This document shows positions 1 to 13,200 of a stretch of DNA of 22,532 nt, one piece after another. The stretch spans positions 1 to 22,532 of the forward strand of contig MU119740.1 in NCBI GenBank assembly GCA_014904845.1. Reading direction: 5' to 3'. The stretch comes from Acephala macrosclerotiorum. Its lineage: Eukaryota > Ascomycota > Leotiomycetes > Helotiales > Mollisiaceae. A program made the position numbers and the translations under genes. Every line of letters starts with the position of its first letter. Position 1 is the first letter of the stretch. A model generated the notes under the pieces. The model did not search any database. It worked only from the letters and a program-made list of their open reading frames with translations, and was not told where the DNA came from.

Positions 1-236
1 TATAAATATTATAAAAAAAAAATTATTAATAATTATATTTATATACAATTTTTATTTTTTGATTATAATTAAAAAAAAAATATTTAATATTATTAAAATA
101 TAAACGAATAATATATTTATATTAATAAAAAAAAATTAATTTAAAAAAATTACATTCGTAATAAAATTTAAAACAATTTTTATATTAAAAACTTTATTAA
201 TTTTTAATAAATATATATTAATTTAATATAAAAAAA
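1..236 (+). pseudogene. Copia reverse transcriptase fragment, heavily mutated
   Basis: This is the end of a Ty1/copia RT domain, cut by the window edge on the left. It aligns by eye with about 18935-19190 of the younger element: the stretch 165-230 matches both 19110-19190 and 9350-9425 almost base for base apart from transitions. The codons for the RT catalytic Asp-Asp pair fall at 107-112 and read AAT AAT (Asn-Asn) instead of GAC GAT, and the Gln two codons before them is a TAA stop at 101-103. The copy breaks off around 232 and is joined almost directly to an LTR starting at 238, so the roughly 0.6 kb RNase H part found in the other copies is missing. It is non-coding today. Confidence 0.7.
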
Positions 237-237
237 T

Positions 238-462
238 TATTAAAACAAATATTATATAATATTTACGTGCGATTTAAAATTGCATATAATTAATATTATT
301 TTATTTTTATTTTCAAAGTAAAATTTTTATATTTCGAGTTTTATTTTTTAAATAATTTTAATTAATTATAAATTAATACGTATATTAAAATCTAAAAAAA
401 TTTTTTACGTATATTTAAATCGTTTTATTAATAAATTTGATATTTTTAATTTAATATTAATA
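238..462 (+). repeat. LTR, type B (left copy)
   Basis: This 225-bp stretch is a diverged copy of 9980-10201. Both start T(G/A)TT(G/A)AAAC followed by AAATATTATATAA and end in TAAT(A/C... )-type sequence TAATAYTAATA; both are followed by the same TTAATTAATAATTG. The left copy starts with TA rather than TG and ends in TA rather than CA, as expected after C-to-T mutation. It separates an RT fragment (1-236) from a leader/gag region (463 onward), so it is at once the 3' LTR of one copy and the 5' LTR of the next. Boundaries are accurate to a few bases; I found no target duplication. Confidence 0.65.
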
Positions 463-2610
463 TTAATTAATAATTGTTTTTAATTACGAATTAATAAAAA
501 TTTATTCAAAAAAAATTAAACTATGAAATATAAATTTCAATATAAAATAATACTAAAAAAAATCGATATTACGTTTTTAAATATTATCGAATTATAAGAG
601 AATTTTATTATTTTTTTCGTAAAAACGAGATTTTAATATTTTTTCAATTTTTAAAAATTTAAAAAAGTCAATTATAAAAAAGTTCGTACTTTTAAATAAT
701 CAATCTAAATCTATATTTATTACACAAAATAAAATCGTTTATAAACTCGAAAAAAATAATAATCGTTTATATTCGACGAAAAACGTTATTCGATTTCAAA
801 TCTCGTTTAAAACGATATTTATTTATTTTTTTATTTCGATCAAATTTATTTATTTTTTACAATTTCAAATCAATCGATCAATTGTACAATTGTATTATTT
901 TACGATTATATAAAACGTTTACATTTATTTACTTTTTTATTCATTTTATTATTTATTTCAAATTGTTTACAAAAATTAATTATTTATAAAATATTTATAA
1001 AATTTTTATAAAACGCTTAAAATATTTATATAACGATTAAATGAAATTATTAATAAAATATATTTATATATTTATTATTTAATTAAAAACTACGAAAATA
1101 TTATAATATTTTTAAAAATTATATTTTTTTAATTATTTGAATTAAATATAAATAATAATTAAAATAATCGAAAAATCGAAAAAATAAAAATATAAATATA
1201 ATAAAATAAAATAAAAATAAAAACTCGATTTTACGAAAAACGATATTAAAAAAAAATAAACAAATAAATATATTTTATATATGATAAAATTTTATAAGAA
1301 AAGAAAAATTTATAAATAATTTTTTTTAAAAATATTTCAAAGAAAATTTTTAAAAATTCATTAAAAAAACATTGAAATTAATAAATAAAAAATTCGTACA
1401 AAAATTGAAAAACTTTTTACGAATTTATAGAATTTATATAATTAAAAATAAACAATTTATTATCGAAAAACTAAAAAAAATTATTAATAAAAAAAAATAT
1501 TATAAATAAATTAAAAAAAAAAAAAATATTCAAATAAAAAAAAAAAATTTTATTTTTAATATTATTCAAATAATATTCAAAATAAATTTATTCGTAAAAC
1601 AAATATTATTTTTTAAAACAATTTATTTTTATTAATATAAAATTTTTAATTTTTAAACGTTCAATTTCAAAGTATTCAATTTTTAAATTTTAAATTTTTA
1701 AATTAACAATTTTATTAATTAATATATTAATAAAATAATTTATAAAATCAAAAAAATACAAACTTTAATTAAAATATTTAATCGAACGACAATTTTCAAT
1801 ATAATAATTTTCAATTATTACAAAATATACTAATTAAATTATTTACAAATTTAATAAAAATATATATTAATAATAATAAAAAATACAATAAAAAATTATT
1901 TAATATTTTCAATATTAAATTATAAATTTTTTACGATTATTATTTTAAAATTAAATTACTAAAAAATCAATATAATAAAACATTTTTTATTATATTTACA
2001 AATTGTACGAATTTATTTTATTATAACAAAATAATAAAAAAAAATTATAGTTTTATAATAATAATAAATATAATTCGAATATATTTCAAAATAAACGAAA
2101 ATTGATAATTATATATATTTTTATACAAAGAAATTATATTACTACGAATTATTATAATTAATTAATCGAAAATTAAATTAAAATATTTTTAATTATTTTT
2201 CAATTAATTCTAATAAATTTAACGCGATTTATTTAACGAATATTATATAAAATATAATTTTCGAAATCAAATTATTAACGTTTATTAAAACGTTAAAAAA
2301 TGTAATTTTATATTTTATAAATTTATAAATACGTTCGAAAGCGTTTATATTAAATTACGATTAATAATCGATATTGTAATGCGTTTATAAAAAGTACAAT
2401 AATATAATAATAATTTTAATTACAATTTTCAAAAAAATTAAAAAAATTAAAATAAAATTAATTAAAATTGAATAAATTAAATATATAAAAAACGTAATAA
2501 AAAATGTAAATATAAAACAATTTCAATTTTTCGATTTTTTTAACTCGATAAAAAAAACAAAAAATTATCTCGAAATCGTAATAATTATCGTATAAATCGC
2601 GAATATAAAA
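463..2610 (+). pseudogene. Leader and gag region of Copia element B, left part
   Basis: Directly after the LTR comes TTAATTAATAATTG, the same post-LTR (primer-binding region) sequence as at 10202 and, as TTAATTAGTAGTTG, at 14408. The rest aligns by eye with 10202-12290 and with about 14408-16298 of the younger element, including shared blocks near 590-750, 1850-2100 and 2220-2420. It corresponds to untranslated leader plus gag up to just before the nucleocapsid zinc knuckle. Stops are so dense that no reading frame survives. The copy ends abruptly at 2610, where the LTR of an inverted element starts. C is retained better than G on this strand, with many CpA and CpG, fitting the A-rich sense strand of a Copia element. 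Confidence 0.65.
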
Positions 2611-2840
2611 TATTAATACGTTTAAAAACAAATTACAAAATATTAAAATTTTAATTTAATATTAATAATTCAATTTTATTTAATTTTTTTTTAAAAAAAA
2701 TATTTATTTATTTATATAATTAAATAAAATAAACGTAAAATTAAAAAGTGAATATTAAAACAATTATTATTAAAAATAATAAAAATTATAATTCGAATTA
2801 TTTAATTAATTTTTTAAACGATTATTTAATTAAATCGATA
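2611..2840 (-). repeat. 3' LTR of element C
   Basis: Direct repeat of 8537-8764. Shared landmarks include TATTAATACGTTTAAAAAC at the left edge, AAAAAGTGAATA in the middle, and an AAACGATTATTT block near the right edge. Most differences I see are transitions, such as TCGATA here against TCAATA at 8759-8764. On the - strand the LTR would have begun TG and ended CA; both ends now read TA. The repeat stops at both sides at matching points, which supports LTR status over a chance similarity. Confidence 0.7.
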
Positions 2841-5800
2841 TTAATAATTTTTTTTTGAAAAAATTTTTTTTTTTTTTCAATTTGTAAATTAAAATCCAAA
2901 AAAAAATTATTATAATTATTAATATATTATTTTACTATTGAATATTAAAAAGAAATTTAATCGTAAATTAATTATTATTATATATTATAATATTTAATTA
3001 ATCAAATTAAATTTAAAAAAAAAATTTTAAATTCGATATTTATAATTTTCAAATTAATCGAAAATTTTATTCTCGAAAATATCGAAAATATTGAAAAATA
3101 TTAAAAATATTAAAATAATAATTATACGTTTTTTTTTTTAATATTATTTTTTTTAATAATTATTTTTTTTATTATTTTTATATTCGTCAATTGATTTCTA
3201 AATTTTAAAACGTTATATTTATTTTTATATTTTAATATTAAACGATTAATATTAATAAACGATTTAAATAATTTATTAATATTGAATTTAATTATAATAT
3301 TAATTAAATTACTATTTTTAATAATTATAATATTAATCATAAAACGCTTTTTTTTAATAATATCAAATTTAATTATATATTTATAAAAAAAAAAAAATCG
3401 ATATAAATAATTACAAAAATTAAATTCAATTTTAATCGTTTTATAATAAAATTAAAAATAATAAAAATTGAAATTTTTATATCGATTTTTATTATTATTA
3501 CGTATAATTTAAAAATTAAAACAATATAAATAATTTTTTTATATATTATTAAATTTTAGTAAATTAAATTATTTTATAATTCGAATTATTTATTACTATA
3601 AATTTTATTATTAAAAACAATAATATATTCAATTTACAAATTGAGATTTTTATTTCTAGTAAAAAAACTATTTATAAAAACGAAAAATTTTATTAAATAT
3701 AAATTTAAATAAAAAAATTGAAATTTATAATCGAAATTATTTATTTATTATTATAATAGTTTATTTAATATTATAATTTACTTTTTTTCGAGATTTTAAT
3801 ATTGAATTATTATTAATATATTGTATGCAATTTTCGATTAATAAATAAAATTAATATATATTTTTTAAATATATTATTTGAAATATATTTATTTGTAAAA
3901 ATTTAATTTTAAATTAATTAAATTTAAACGTTTATTTTATTTTTTTTGCGAAAATATAATTCTATTTTCAATTTTGTTTATTATTAATTTGTATTCGTTA
4001 AATAATAAAAAAATATTCAATATAAAAAACATTATAAATTTAATTAATAATTTGATTTTTTATAATTTAAAATCTTTTAATTTTATAAAAATTTGATTTT
4101 TTAAAATAAATATATTATCGATTTATATATGAATTATTTCGAATAAAATACAATTATTTTTTGTAATAAATAAATAAAAATCGAAAATTGAAAATTCTAT
4201 TAAAAATTTATTTTTATAATAAATATTATACGTTTTATATTAATATATTTTCATTTTTAAAATTTCGTAAAAAAATTTAATTATTTTAAAAACAATATTC
4301 AATAAAAATTTATTCGTTATTTTTTTTAAAAATTTAATAAAAATAATACGTATTAATAAAATTATTAATTATACGTATATTTAAATAATATTTTTTAAAT
4401 AAAAATTGATTTTTTTAAATTTGAAAAATAAAATTAAAACGAAAATAATTCGTTAATTAATACGTTAAATAATCGAAAATTAAATTAATATTATTTTTTT
4501 ATTTTTATTATTAAATATTTAAATTATAACATGAGATTTTTTATATAAAATTATCGTTTTTATATTTTTAATTTCGTTTATTAATTTTAAATCGAAAATT
4601 CGTTAATTATTAATTTTTTTTAAATTATTAAAAATCAATTTAAAATTTTTTTTTGTGATTAATTTATTAATTTTTTTTCTACGAAAAACTATAAATAAAT
4701 CGTTTAAAATAATAATAATTTTTTTTACGTAAAAATCTATAAATAATTATTTATTTTAAATCTTTTTTTAATTAAATAAATTTTAAAAATTTTTATATTT
4801 ATATAAATTATTATATAAATATATTCGTTAAAATTAAAAATATAAAAAAATATTTTTATTATAATTTGAAATAAATATAAATTTTTTTTTGAAATATATA
4901 AAATCTTTTTAATCGAATAAAATAAATTAAATATATATTTTTTTATTTTCGAATTTTTTTTAAAAAAATTTAATTTTGAATTTAAATTTATTAATAAATT
5001 TTTTTTTAATAAATAATTTTTTAATTATTTTTTGAATTATTTAAAATTTCAATAAAATAATTTTATTATAATATTATAAAAACTTTTTAATTTATTTAAT
5101 AATTGTAATTAATATATTTTTTTATTTTTTATTTTTTTTTTAAATAAATATATTTAAATTTAAAAATAAATTAATCAAATAATAATTTTATAAATTATTT
5201 TTTATTTATAGAATATTATTAATTTAATAAATAATATAATATTTTCGAATTATAATTATTATATTTTTTATCGTTTTAATTTTAACGATAATTAATATTA
5301 TAAACGCGTTTTATTATAATATTCGAAAATAAATATTAAAAATAAAAAATATAAAAATAATATTATTCGATTTTATTGTATTATTAATTATTTTAATTAT
5401 TATTTAAAATTTTTTTAGAATAATATATTATATATATATTTTAATAAAACGTAATATTTTTTTATTAAATTAATCGAATTATAAATTTTTATTAATATAA
5501 TTTTCAAATCAATATTTATATTTTTAATATTATTATAAAAATTTTTAAAATTAAAATTCGTTTTAAAATTATAAATAACGAATATTAATAATTTAAAATA
5601 AATATTAATTTAATATATTTAAAAAACGTTTTATATTTTTTTTATCGATATATTAATAAGAAATCTCGTAATTTAAAATATTAATTTTTTATCGATTTAT
5701 AATACGTTTAAATAAACGAAATAATTAAAATTATAATCGTCGCGTAATATAAATTTAAAACGATCGAGAAATTTATTGTTTATTTAATATTATTAATAGA

Positions 5801-8536
5801 ATTTTATTATTTTTTTGATTTTTTTGAAATTTATAAAATACTTTTTACATTTTAATATTCGTACAAATTTAACGATTAATAAATACTTAAAATATTTATA
5901 TAATCGTTTAAATTTTATTTTAATTAAATAATAAATAATAAAATCGATTTTTATTATAAAAATCTTATAATTATTATAAATTAAATTTTTAAATAAATTA
6001 AATAATATCTACGAATATTTAAATATTTTAATAATAAACATATATTATTTATTTTAAATAAATATATTATCGAAATTATTAAATGTAATTCGTAATTTAT
6101 TTATATTTTAAAAATAAAACAAAAAAATACATTTATTAAAACTATGTAAAACGTAATACGTTTAATTAATATATTGATATTAATAGTTTTAAAAAATAAA
6201 ATTTTATTGATTTCAAATTTAATTATTATTTTTTTAATTTTAAATTTATTTAATTTAATATTTTAAATTCGTTAAAAAATCAAATATTAATTTTTATTAA
6301 TAATAAATTTTTAAATAATACTAATATCGATTATAATATTTATAAAAACGTTTAATACGTTATTATATTAATAAATATTAAAAATAATTTCAATTATATT
6401 ATAATATTTAATATTGTATAATAAATTGATTAATAATCGAATAATTCGATAATTTTAAATTTATTAATCGTATTATAAAATATTATATAATAATTAATTA
6501 ATCGTACGATATTATTTTTAAATAGATTTTTGTTATAATAATTTTAACGAGAAATTGTTCGTATTTTTTAATAATATTAAAATTTAATTTTTCGAATTTA
6601 ATTACAAATTGAATTATTTTATTTTTATTAAATAATTTCGATTTTTTAAAATCGTTATATATATATATTTTTTTTTTTAATATATAATAAATATTTTAAT
6701 AATTCGAATTTTTGTAATTAAAATTCTTTTTTATATATTAATATATTATCGATTTTTTATAATTAATTCGATTATTATATTAAATATTTTTATTGAAATA
6801 TTTATAATTTATAAAATATAATTCGTTTGTATTTCAATAAATTTTTTTTTTTTCGATTATAAAAGTTTTAAAAACTGTTTTTATTTTCGTTTAAAATAAA
6901 ATCGCGTTATAAATATTTTCGTATACGATTTAAAAATTTAATAAAAATCGAAAAAGTATTTAATAATATTTTAATACGTTTTAATAAACGTAATAAAATT
7001 TGTTTCGTATAATAATTTTTGTTTATATATTCGAATATAAATTAAATTGTTTTTAAATTAATTTTTAATATAATATTTTAAAATATTTAAAAATCGTTTT
7101 ATTTAAATTTTACGTTCGAATTATAATAAATATAATTATATTTTATTAATTGAATATTCGATTTTAATATTTTTCGATTTTGAAATTCGATTTTATAATT
7201 TTAATTATTTTATTAAAAAAAAAGTTTTTTTTAGTAAATTTTTAATAATAAAATTTATTAATTTTATTAATAAATATAATCGAAAACGTATTACAATAAT
7301 TTTTAAATTTAATATTTGTTTTTAAATATAAATTTTTAAATATTCGTATAAATATATTTAATAAATTTTTTTTTTATAGTATTTAAATTTATTATTATAA
7401 ATTTTTATAAAAATAATTAATTTTTTATTAAAATTAAATATTATTTAATTTTTACGATTGAAATTATATATTAATCGATTAAAATTTTTTAATAATTTTT
7501 TAATTTTTAATAATAATAAAAACGATAAATTTTATTTTAAATTTTTATTTTTTAATAATAAATATAATAATAATATTTTATTACGTTTTTAAAATTGTTT
7601 TTAAAATATTATATATTCGAATAATATCGTTTATTCTATAGAAAATCTTATAATAAATTTTAATAATTAAAAAAAAAATTTTAAAAATATTAATATTATC
7701 TTTTTAATTTTTTCAATAAAAATAATAAAAAATATTAATTTTCGAATTTATTTTATTTTTAAATTAATTATATTTTTCTATAAATTAAAGTTTTTTATTA
7801 AATTTATTTTTATAATTTTCTTATATAATTATTTTAATTATTTTTTTTTATTTGCAATATTTATTAATATTTTTATAATTTAATAAATCGTTTTTTCGAT
7901 ATTTATATTTTGTTTATTTGTAAAATTTTATATAATTTTTTTTTTATATTTTTATTTATTTTTTTTTAAATATTTTTTTTATTTATTTTGAAAATGTTTT
8001 TTTATATTCTATTTATAATTTATAATCTCGATTATTTTTCATTTTAAAATTTTATATTTATTTCAATATATATTATATTAAATCGAAAAATAAAAAAAAT
8101 AATAAAAAAAAATTTTTTTAATTAAAATCGTATTTTAAAAAAATATAATTATATTTTTAAAAAGTATTTTATCAAATTATATTGTATTTAATAAATATAA
8201 TAATTTAACGAGTTTTCATATTAAATTTATAAAAATTATTTTAAAATTGTTTAATAAATTACAATAAAGTATTTATTATTAATATACGATAAAACGTAAA
8301 ATAAAAAATTAATTAATTTTAAATCGAAAAAAATAAAACGAATATAAAATCGCAATATTTTTTGAAAATTTAATAATTTTTTTTAATATAAATAAAAACT
8401 TTTTTTTTTTACGTTTAATTAAATTAATAAATTGCGTATAATTTGAGTTTTTTTATTCGATTAATTTTATTTAATTATTGTTTTTTTGTAAATAATTTTA
8501 TTATTTTATAATCGAACGAATTTAATTATTAATTAA
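2841..8536 (-). pseudogene. Gag-pol interior of element C
   Basis: This is the interior of the inverted Copia element, read from 8536 downward. The post-LTR sequence is at 8522-8536. Most of gag, protease and integrase is too eroded for me to place by eye, and the region has no long open frame. The RT box is legible at 4114-4128 on the - strand: codons ATA TAA ATC GAT AAT, where the second catalytic Asp has become Asn and the preceding Gln a stop. The RNase H tail is at 3122-3340. The RT box and the RNase H tail are not in the same frame, so at least one indel lies between them. Surviving C and G on both strands are mostly in CpG. I see no other gene in this span. Confidence 0.6.
3122..3340 (-). 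pseudogene. C-terminal RNase H / Pol tail of element C
   Basis: A 72-codon open stretch on the - strand lying 0.3 kb upstream of the element's 3' LTR. Its translation contains NKLFKSFININRL, which lines up with NKTLEKFLNTNHF in the younger element (about 19925-19965, + strand); NLINIIIK just before it fits the conserved Asn-Pro-Ala-Asp-x-x-Thr-Lys end of Copia RNase H after Pro-to-Leu, Ala-to-Ile, Asp-to-Asn and Thr-to-Ile changes. The open frame is a survival by chance in a pseudogene, not a small gene: it has no start of its own and is almost entirely Ile, Asn, Lys, Leu. Confidence 0.6.
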
Positions 8537-8764
8537 TATTAATACGTTTAAAAACAAATTACAAAATATTAAAATTTTAATTTGATATTAATAATTCAAT
8601 TTTGTTATTTTTTTTTAGAGAAAGTATTTATTTATTTATATAATTAAACAAAATAAAAATAAAATTAAAAAGTGAATACTAAAACAATTATTATTAAAAA
8701 TAATAAAAATTATAATTTGAATTATTTAATCGATTTTTTAAACGATTATTTGATTGAATCAATA
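8537..8764 (-). repeat. 5' LTR of element C
   Basis: Partner of 2611-2840, slightly better preserved: it keeps GAGAAAG, GTGAATACT and GATTGAATCA where the other copy has A for G or T for C. On the - strand it precedes the post-LTR sequence TTAATTAATAATT. The two LTRs show several length differences in A/T runs as well as transitions, so this element is older than the one at 14200-20541. The sequence does not resemble the LTRs at 238-462 or 14200-14407, apart from the last few bases before the primer site. Confidence 0.7.
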
Positions 8765-9979
8765 ATAATAACGACAAAAATTTTAATAATATATTTAATA
8801 TTATTATTGAAAACGAAAACAAAATATTTATAACGTTTATAACAAATAAAAAAAAATTAATATAAAATTTTTATTACAATTACAAAAAAAAAACGTAATT
8901 ATTATACTCGAAATATTATTCAAAAAATTTCAATAAAAGAAAATTAATTATTTAATCGCAAAAAAAAAATTTTAATTTATTAAATTCGATTTTATTAAAT
9001 ATATTAAAATTCGCATATTTAACTTAAAATTAATTAATAAAATCAAAAACAAAATTATTAATAATTCGTACAAAAAATCAAAATTAATAATTTAAAAATA
9101 TAATAATAAAAAAAAAAATTTTAATACAATTTCCAACTATTCAAAAAATTAATCAATAAATTATTATTGTATTAATACTTTTTTTAATTCAATTTTTAAA
9201 TAAAACAATCAAAATATAATTTCGTAATATTATTTAAATTTATATACAATTAATAATCAATTTTTAACGATTAATATTCGCGTATTTATTAAAAAAAAAA
9301 TTTATTTTTATTTATCGAATATTATTATAATGATTTTAAAATTATTATATAAAATTTAAAATAGTTTTTATATTAGAAATTTTATTGATTTTTAATAAAT
9401 ATATATTAATTCAATATAAAAAAATAAAAATAAAAAACTTAAATTAATAAATTTCAAATTATTAAATTTGTAAATTGAATATAAAAAATAACGTATTCGA
9501 GATATTTATATCGTTACAATTTATTAATTTAAAACAATTTTCGATTTATTTATTATTATTTAATATTAAAATTTGATCGAAAACGAAATTGTCGTATTAA
9601 ATAAAAAACTCGAATAACAAATTAAAAATTTAAACCAAGAATTTAAATATATTACTTTGAATTTATTAATAATAAAATTTCTTATTTTTATTAATAAATT
9701 GTTCGCAAATAATAAAAATTTCAATTTTTAAATTAAATATAAAATTATTTTTGCGAATAAAAATAAAAAAAATAATAAAAAATTCAAAATTAAAAAAAAA
9801 ATTATTTATTATAATTTTATTAAAAATAAACGATTTATTAAAAACGTATTAATTTCGACAATTTATAGAATAATAAAAAAAATTAATATAATAATAATAA
9901 TTAGATTTACTATAAATATAATTACAAAATAATTCGATTTTTTTAATATTTTAATAATCGTATATATCGATTTGTATTT
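8765..9979 (+). pseudogene. RT-RNase H end of Copia element B, right part
   Basis: This is a + strand Pol tail. It aligns by eye with about 18287-19770 of the younger element: 8870-9010 matches 18415-18560, 9180-9350 matches 18735-18895, and 9590-9780 (RNase H) matches 19370-19560. Around 9353 the alignment jumps from the equivalent of 18895 to that of about 19120, so some 225 bp are deleted, and this gap contains the RT catalytic Asp-Asp box. The RNase H part ends close to the LTR at 9980; the last part of Pol (after the equivalent of about 19775) and the 3' untranslated region are absent. All frames are full of stops. Its start at 8765 abuts the 5' LTR of inverted element C. Confidence 0.65.
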
Positions 9980-10201
9980 TGTTGAAACAAATATTATATA
10001 ATATTCATATATAACTCGAAATCGCATATAATTAATATTGTTTTATTTTTATTTTCGAAATAGAATTTTTGTATATCGAGTTTCGCTTTTTAAATAATTT
10101 TAATCAATTATAAAAAAATACGTATATTAGAATTCAAAAAGAGATTCTACGTACGTTTAAATTGTTTATTAATAATACGATATTTTTAAATAATACTAAT
10201 A
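9980..10201 (+). repeat. LTR, type B (right copy)
   Basis: This 222-bp copy begins TGTTGAAAC, keeping the canonical TG that the left copy (238) has lost, and ends TAATACTAATA where CA would be expected. It keeps more G and C than the left copy, for example TATCGAGTTTCGCTTTTT and AAAAGAGATTCTACGTACG. It lies between an RNase H tail on its left and a leader/gag region on its right, both on the + strand, so it serves as 3' LTR of one copy and 5' LTR of the next. Confidence 0.65.
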
Positions 10202-13200
10202 TTAATTAATAATTGTTTTCAATTATAAATTAATAAAAATTTATTAAAAGAAACGAAATACAACAAACTAGAAATATTAATAAATTTATTGTAAAAAATA
10301 CTAAAGAATTTCGATCGAATATTATTAAATATTATTGAATTATAAGAAAGTTTTATTGTTTTTTTTATAGAAATAAAATTAAAATATTTAATTGTTTTTC
10401 AAGAATTTAAAAAGATTAATTATAAAAAAATTCGTATTTTTAAATAATCAATTCAAGTTTACGTTTATTATATAAAATAATATTATTTTATAAAAAACTC
10501 GATTAAATAATTAATTGAATTACTATATTTATTATTTGATTTTGAGTATTGTATTAAATCGATATTATTTTTTATTTTTTATTTCGATTATATTTATATT
10601 TTACAATTTTGAATCAATTAATCGAACAATATATTAATATTAAACTACGATTATACGAAGTTTTTACAAATTATTATCGAAAAACGTACTATAAAAACGT
10701 TTATTAAAAATATTTATTTTTCGAAAATATTTATTCGTTTTTATATTCATTTTTATATTCGTTTTTATATTTATTTTTTCTTATTTGCTTTTATTATTTA
10801 ATATTATTAAAACGTTTAAATTACTTATAAAATTATTTATAAAATTAATTATTTTTTATTTTTCAAAAATAATATTTGAAAAAAAAATATAAAATTTATT
10901 AATTAATATAATAAATAAAAATTTAAATAAAATAATAATCAATATATTTATCGTATTTAATATTAAATACTATAAATAAAACGAATATACGAATTACATT
11001 ATATAAAAATATTTTAAAAATAATTTTAATAAATAAACGAAAAATACGTTTTTTAAAATAATATTAATTTTTATTCGAGAATTGTAAAATACATTATACG
11101 AATAAAAAATATAATTATTAAAAAACGAAAAAAAAATTGTAAAAATACTTGAAAAAATTATTACAAATAAAAAAAAATACTATAAATAAATTAAAAAAAA
11201 AATAATAATAAACTAATTAACAAATAAAAACAAATTTTATATTTATTTTAAATAAAATTCGATTAATATCGAAAAAAAAAATATTTAAAATAATACTATT
11301 TTTTAAAATAATTTATTTTTATAATTATAACGTTTTTAAATTTTAAATATTTTAAATATTTAATTTTATAAAACTCGAATCTCGAATATACAATATTTTA
11401 ATATACAATTTTCAAATATTTAATTTTTAAATCGATAATTTTATTAATCAATATATTAATAAAATAATTTATAAAATTAAAAAAATGTAAACTTTAATTA
11501 AAACGTTTAATTAAATAATAATTTTCAATATAATAATTTTCAATTTTTATAAAATATATTAATAAAATCGTTTACAAATTTAATAAAAATATATATTAAT
11601 AATAATAAAAAATATAATAAAAAATTATTTAATATTTTTAATATCAAATTATAAATTTTTTACAATTATTATTTTAAAATTAAATTACTAAAAAATTAAT
11701 ACAATAAAATATTTTTTATTATATTTAAAAATCGTATAAATTTATTTTATTACAATAAATCGTAAAAAGAAACTATAATTTTATAGTAATAATAAATATA
11801 ATTCGAACGTATTTCAAAACGAACGAAAATCGATAATTGTATATATTCTTATAAAAAAAATTATATTGTTAAAAACTATTATTATTAATCAATTAAAAAT
11901 CAAATTAAAATACTTTTAATTATTTTTCAATTAATTCTAATAAATTCAACGTAATTTATTAAATAAATATTATACAAAATACAATTTTTGAAATCAAATT
12001 ATTAATATTTATAAAAATATTTAAAACGTTTATATTAAATTACAATTTGCGATCGATATTATAATACGTTTATAAAAAGTGTAATAATATAATAATAATC
12101 TCGATCGCAATTTCTAAAAAAAAACAAAAAAAATTATAATAAAATTAATTAAAATTAAATCGATCAAATATACGAAAAATACAATAAAAAACGTAAATAT
12201 AAATTAATTTTGATTTTTCGATTTTTTCGATTTAACAAAAAAAACAAAAAACTATTTTGAAATAATAATAATTATTATATGAATTGTAATTACTAAAAAA
12301 AATTCTATTAAAAAAAGTATTATATTTACAATAAATTAAATTATTAATTAATAAAATATATAGTAAAAAAACAATAATAAATATATTTTAAATTTTAATA
12401 ATACGTTTAATATATTATTAATTGTAATATTACGACGATTTATTATTAAAAATTTTTTATTAAATACAAAAATATAAAAAGTTTTTCAAAAAACGATAAA
12501 ATCGAAAAAATCGATTAATTATTAATAAATATAGAAATAAAAAATAAAAATAAAACTTATTTTATTGAATTTAAAAAAATTAATAATATTCAAATAATAA
12601 TTATTTTAAATGATCAATTTATTCGTTATATTATTATTAAAAAAAAATATTTAATTTATTATTATTATAATTCGATAAAAATTTAATATTTATATTCGAA
12701 AACTATTATTCGTTTAAAACTTTTCAAAAAATTACATTAAACAATAAAATTGTAAAAATATTAATTATTAATTAATTACAATTTTAAACGTTATAAAAAA
12801 TCGATAATAAAATTTAATTAAACGTATTAATAATTAGTATTTACAAAATTCGATTTAATAAAAAAATTGTATTATTGTAAAAAACAATTTAAATTAATAT
12901 ATTTTTAAATATTATAATATTTTTTATATTGTTTTAATAAATATATTATTTTTATTTTATATTTAAAATATAAATAAAATAAAAATAAAATTCAATAACT
13001 TTAAAAACGTTTTAATTTAAAAAAATAAAATTATTTTAATCGTACAAAAATAAAACTATTTATAAATACTATTATATTAATAAAAAAAAATTTAATTTAA
13101 AATTATTTTATTAAAATTAAATTACAATAATTATATCGATAATTTGATTATTTATTAATACGACGTTTATTAAAAAAATTTCAATATACAAATTACAATA

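Larger units (their letters stand above)
2611..8764 (-). mobile_element. Copia-type LTR retrotransposon C, inverted, degenerate
   Basis: A 6.15-kb element read on the - strand. Its ends are direct repeats of about 230 bp (2611-2840 and 8537-8764). On the - strand the right repeat is the 5' LTR; it is followed by TTAATTAATAATT, matching the post-LTR sequence of the other Copia copies here. The interior (5.7 kb, against 5.9 kb in the younger element) carries an RT catalytic box at 4114-4128 and the C-terminal end of RNase H at 3122-3340, both on the - strand and in Copia order. The + strand is T-rich across 3100-8300, the mirror of the A-rich sense strand of the neighbours. Flanking bases (TAAAA before 2611, ATAAT after 8764) do not form a clean target duplication, and about 2 kb of the surrounding copy is missing at this point. 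Confidence 0.7.

Noticed and set aside
2850..2880. T-run and hairpin resembling a bacterial terminator (GAAAAAATTTTTTTTTTTTTTC)
   Set aside because: A/T runs of this size occur throughout the window; on the - strand this one is where the polypurine tract of element C would lie, and no gene calls for a terminator.
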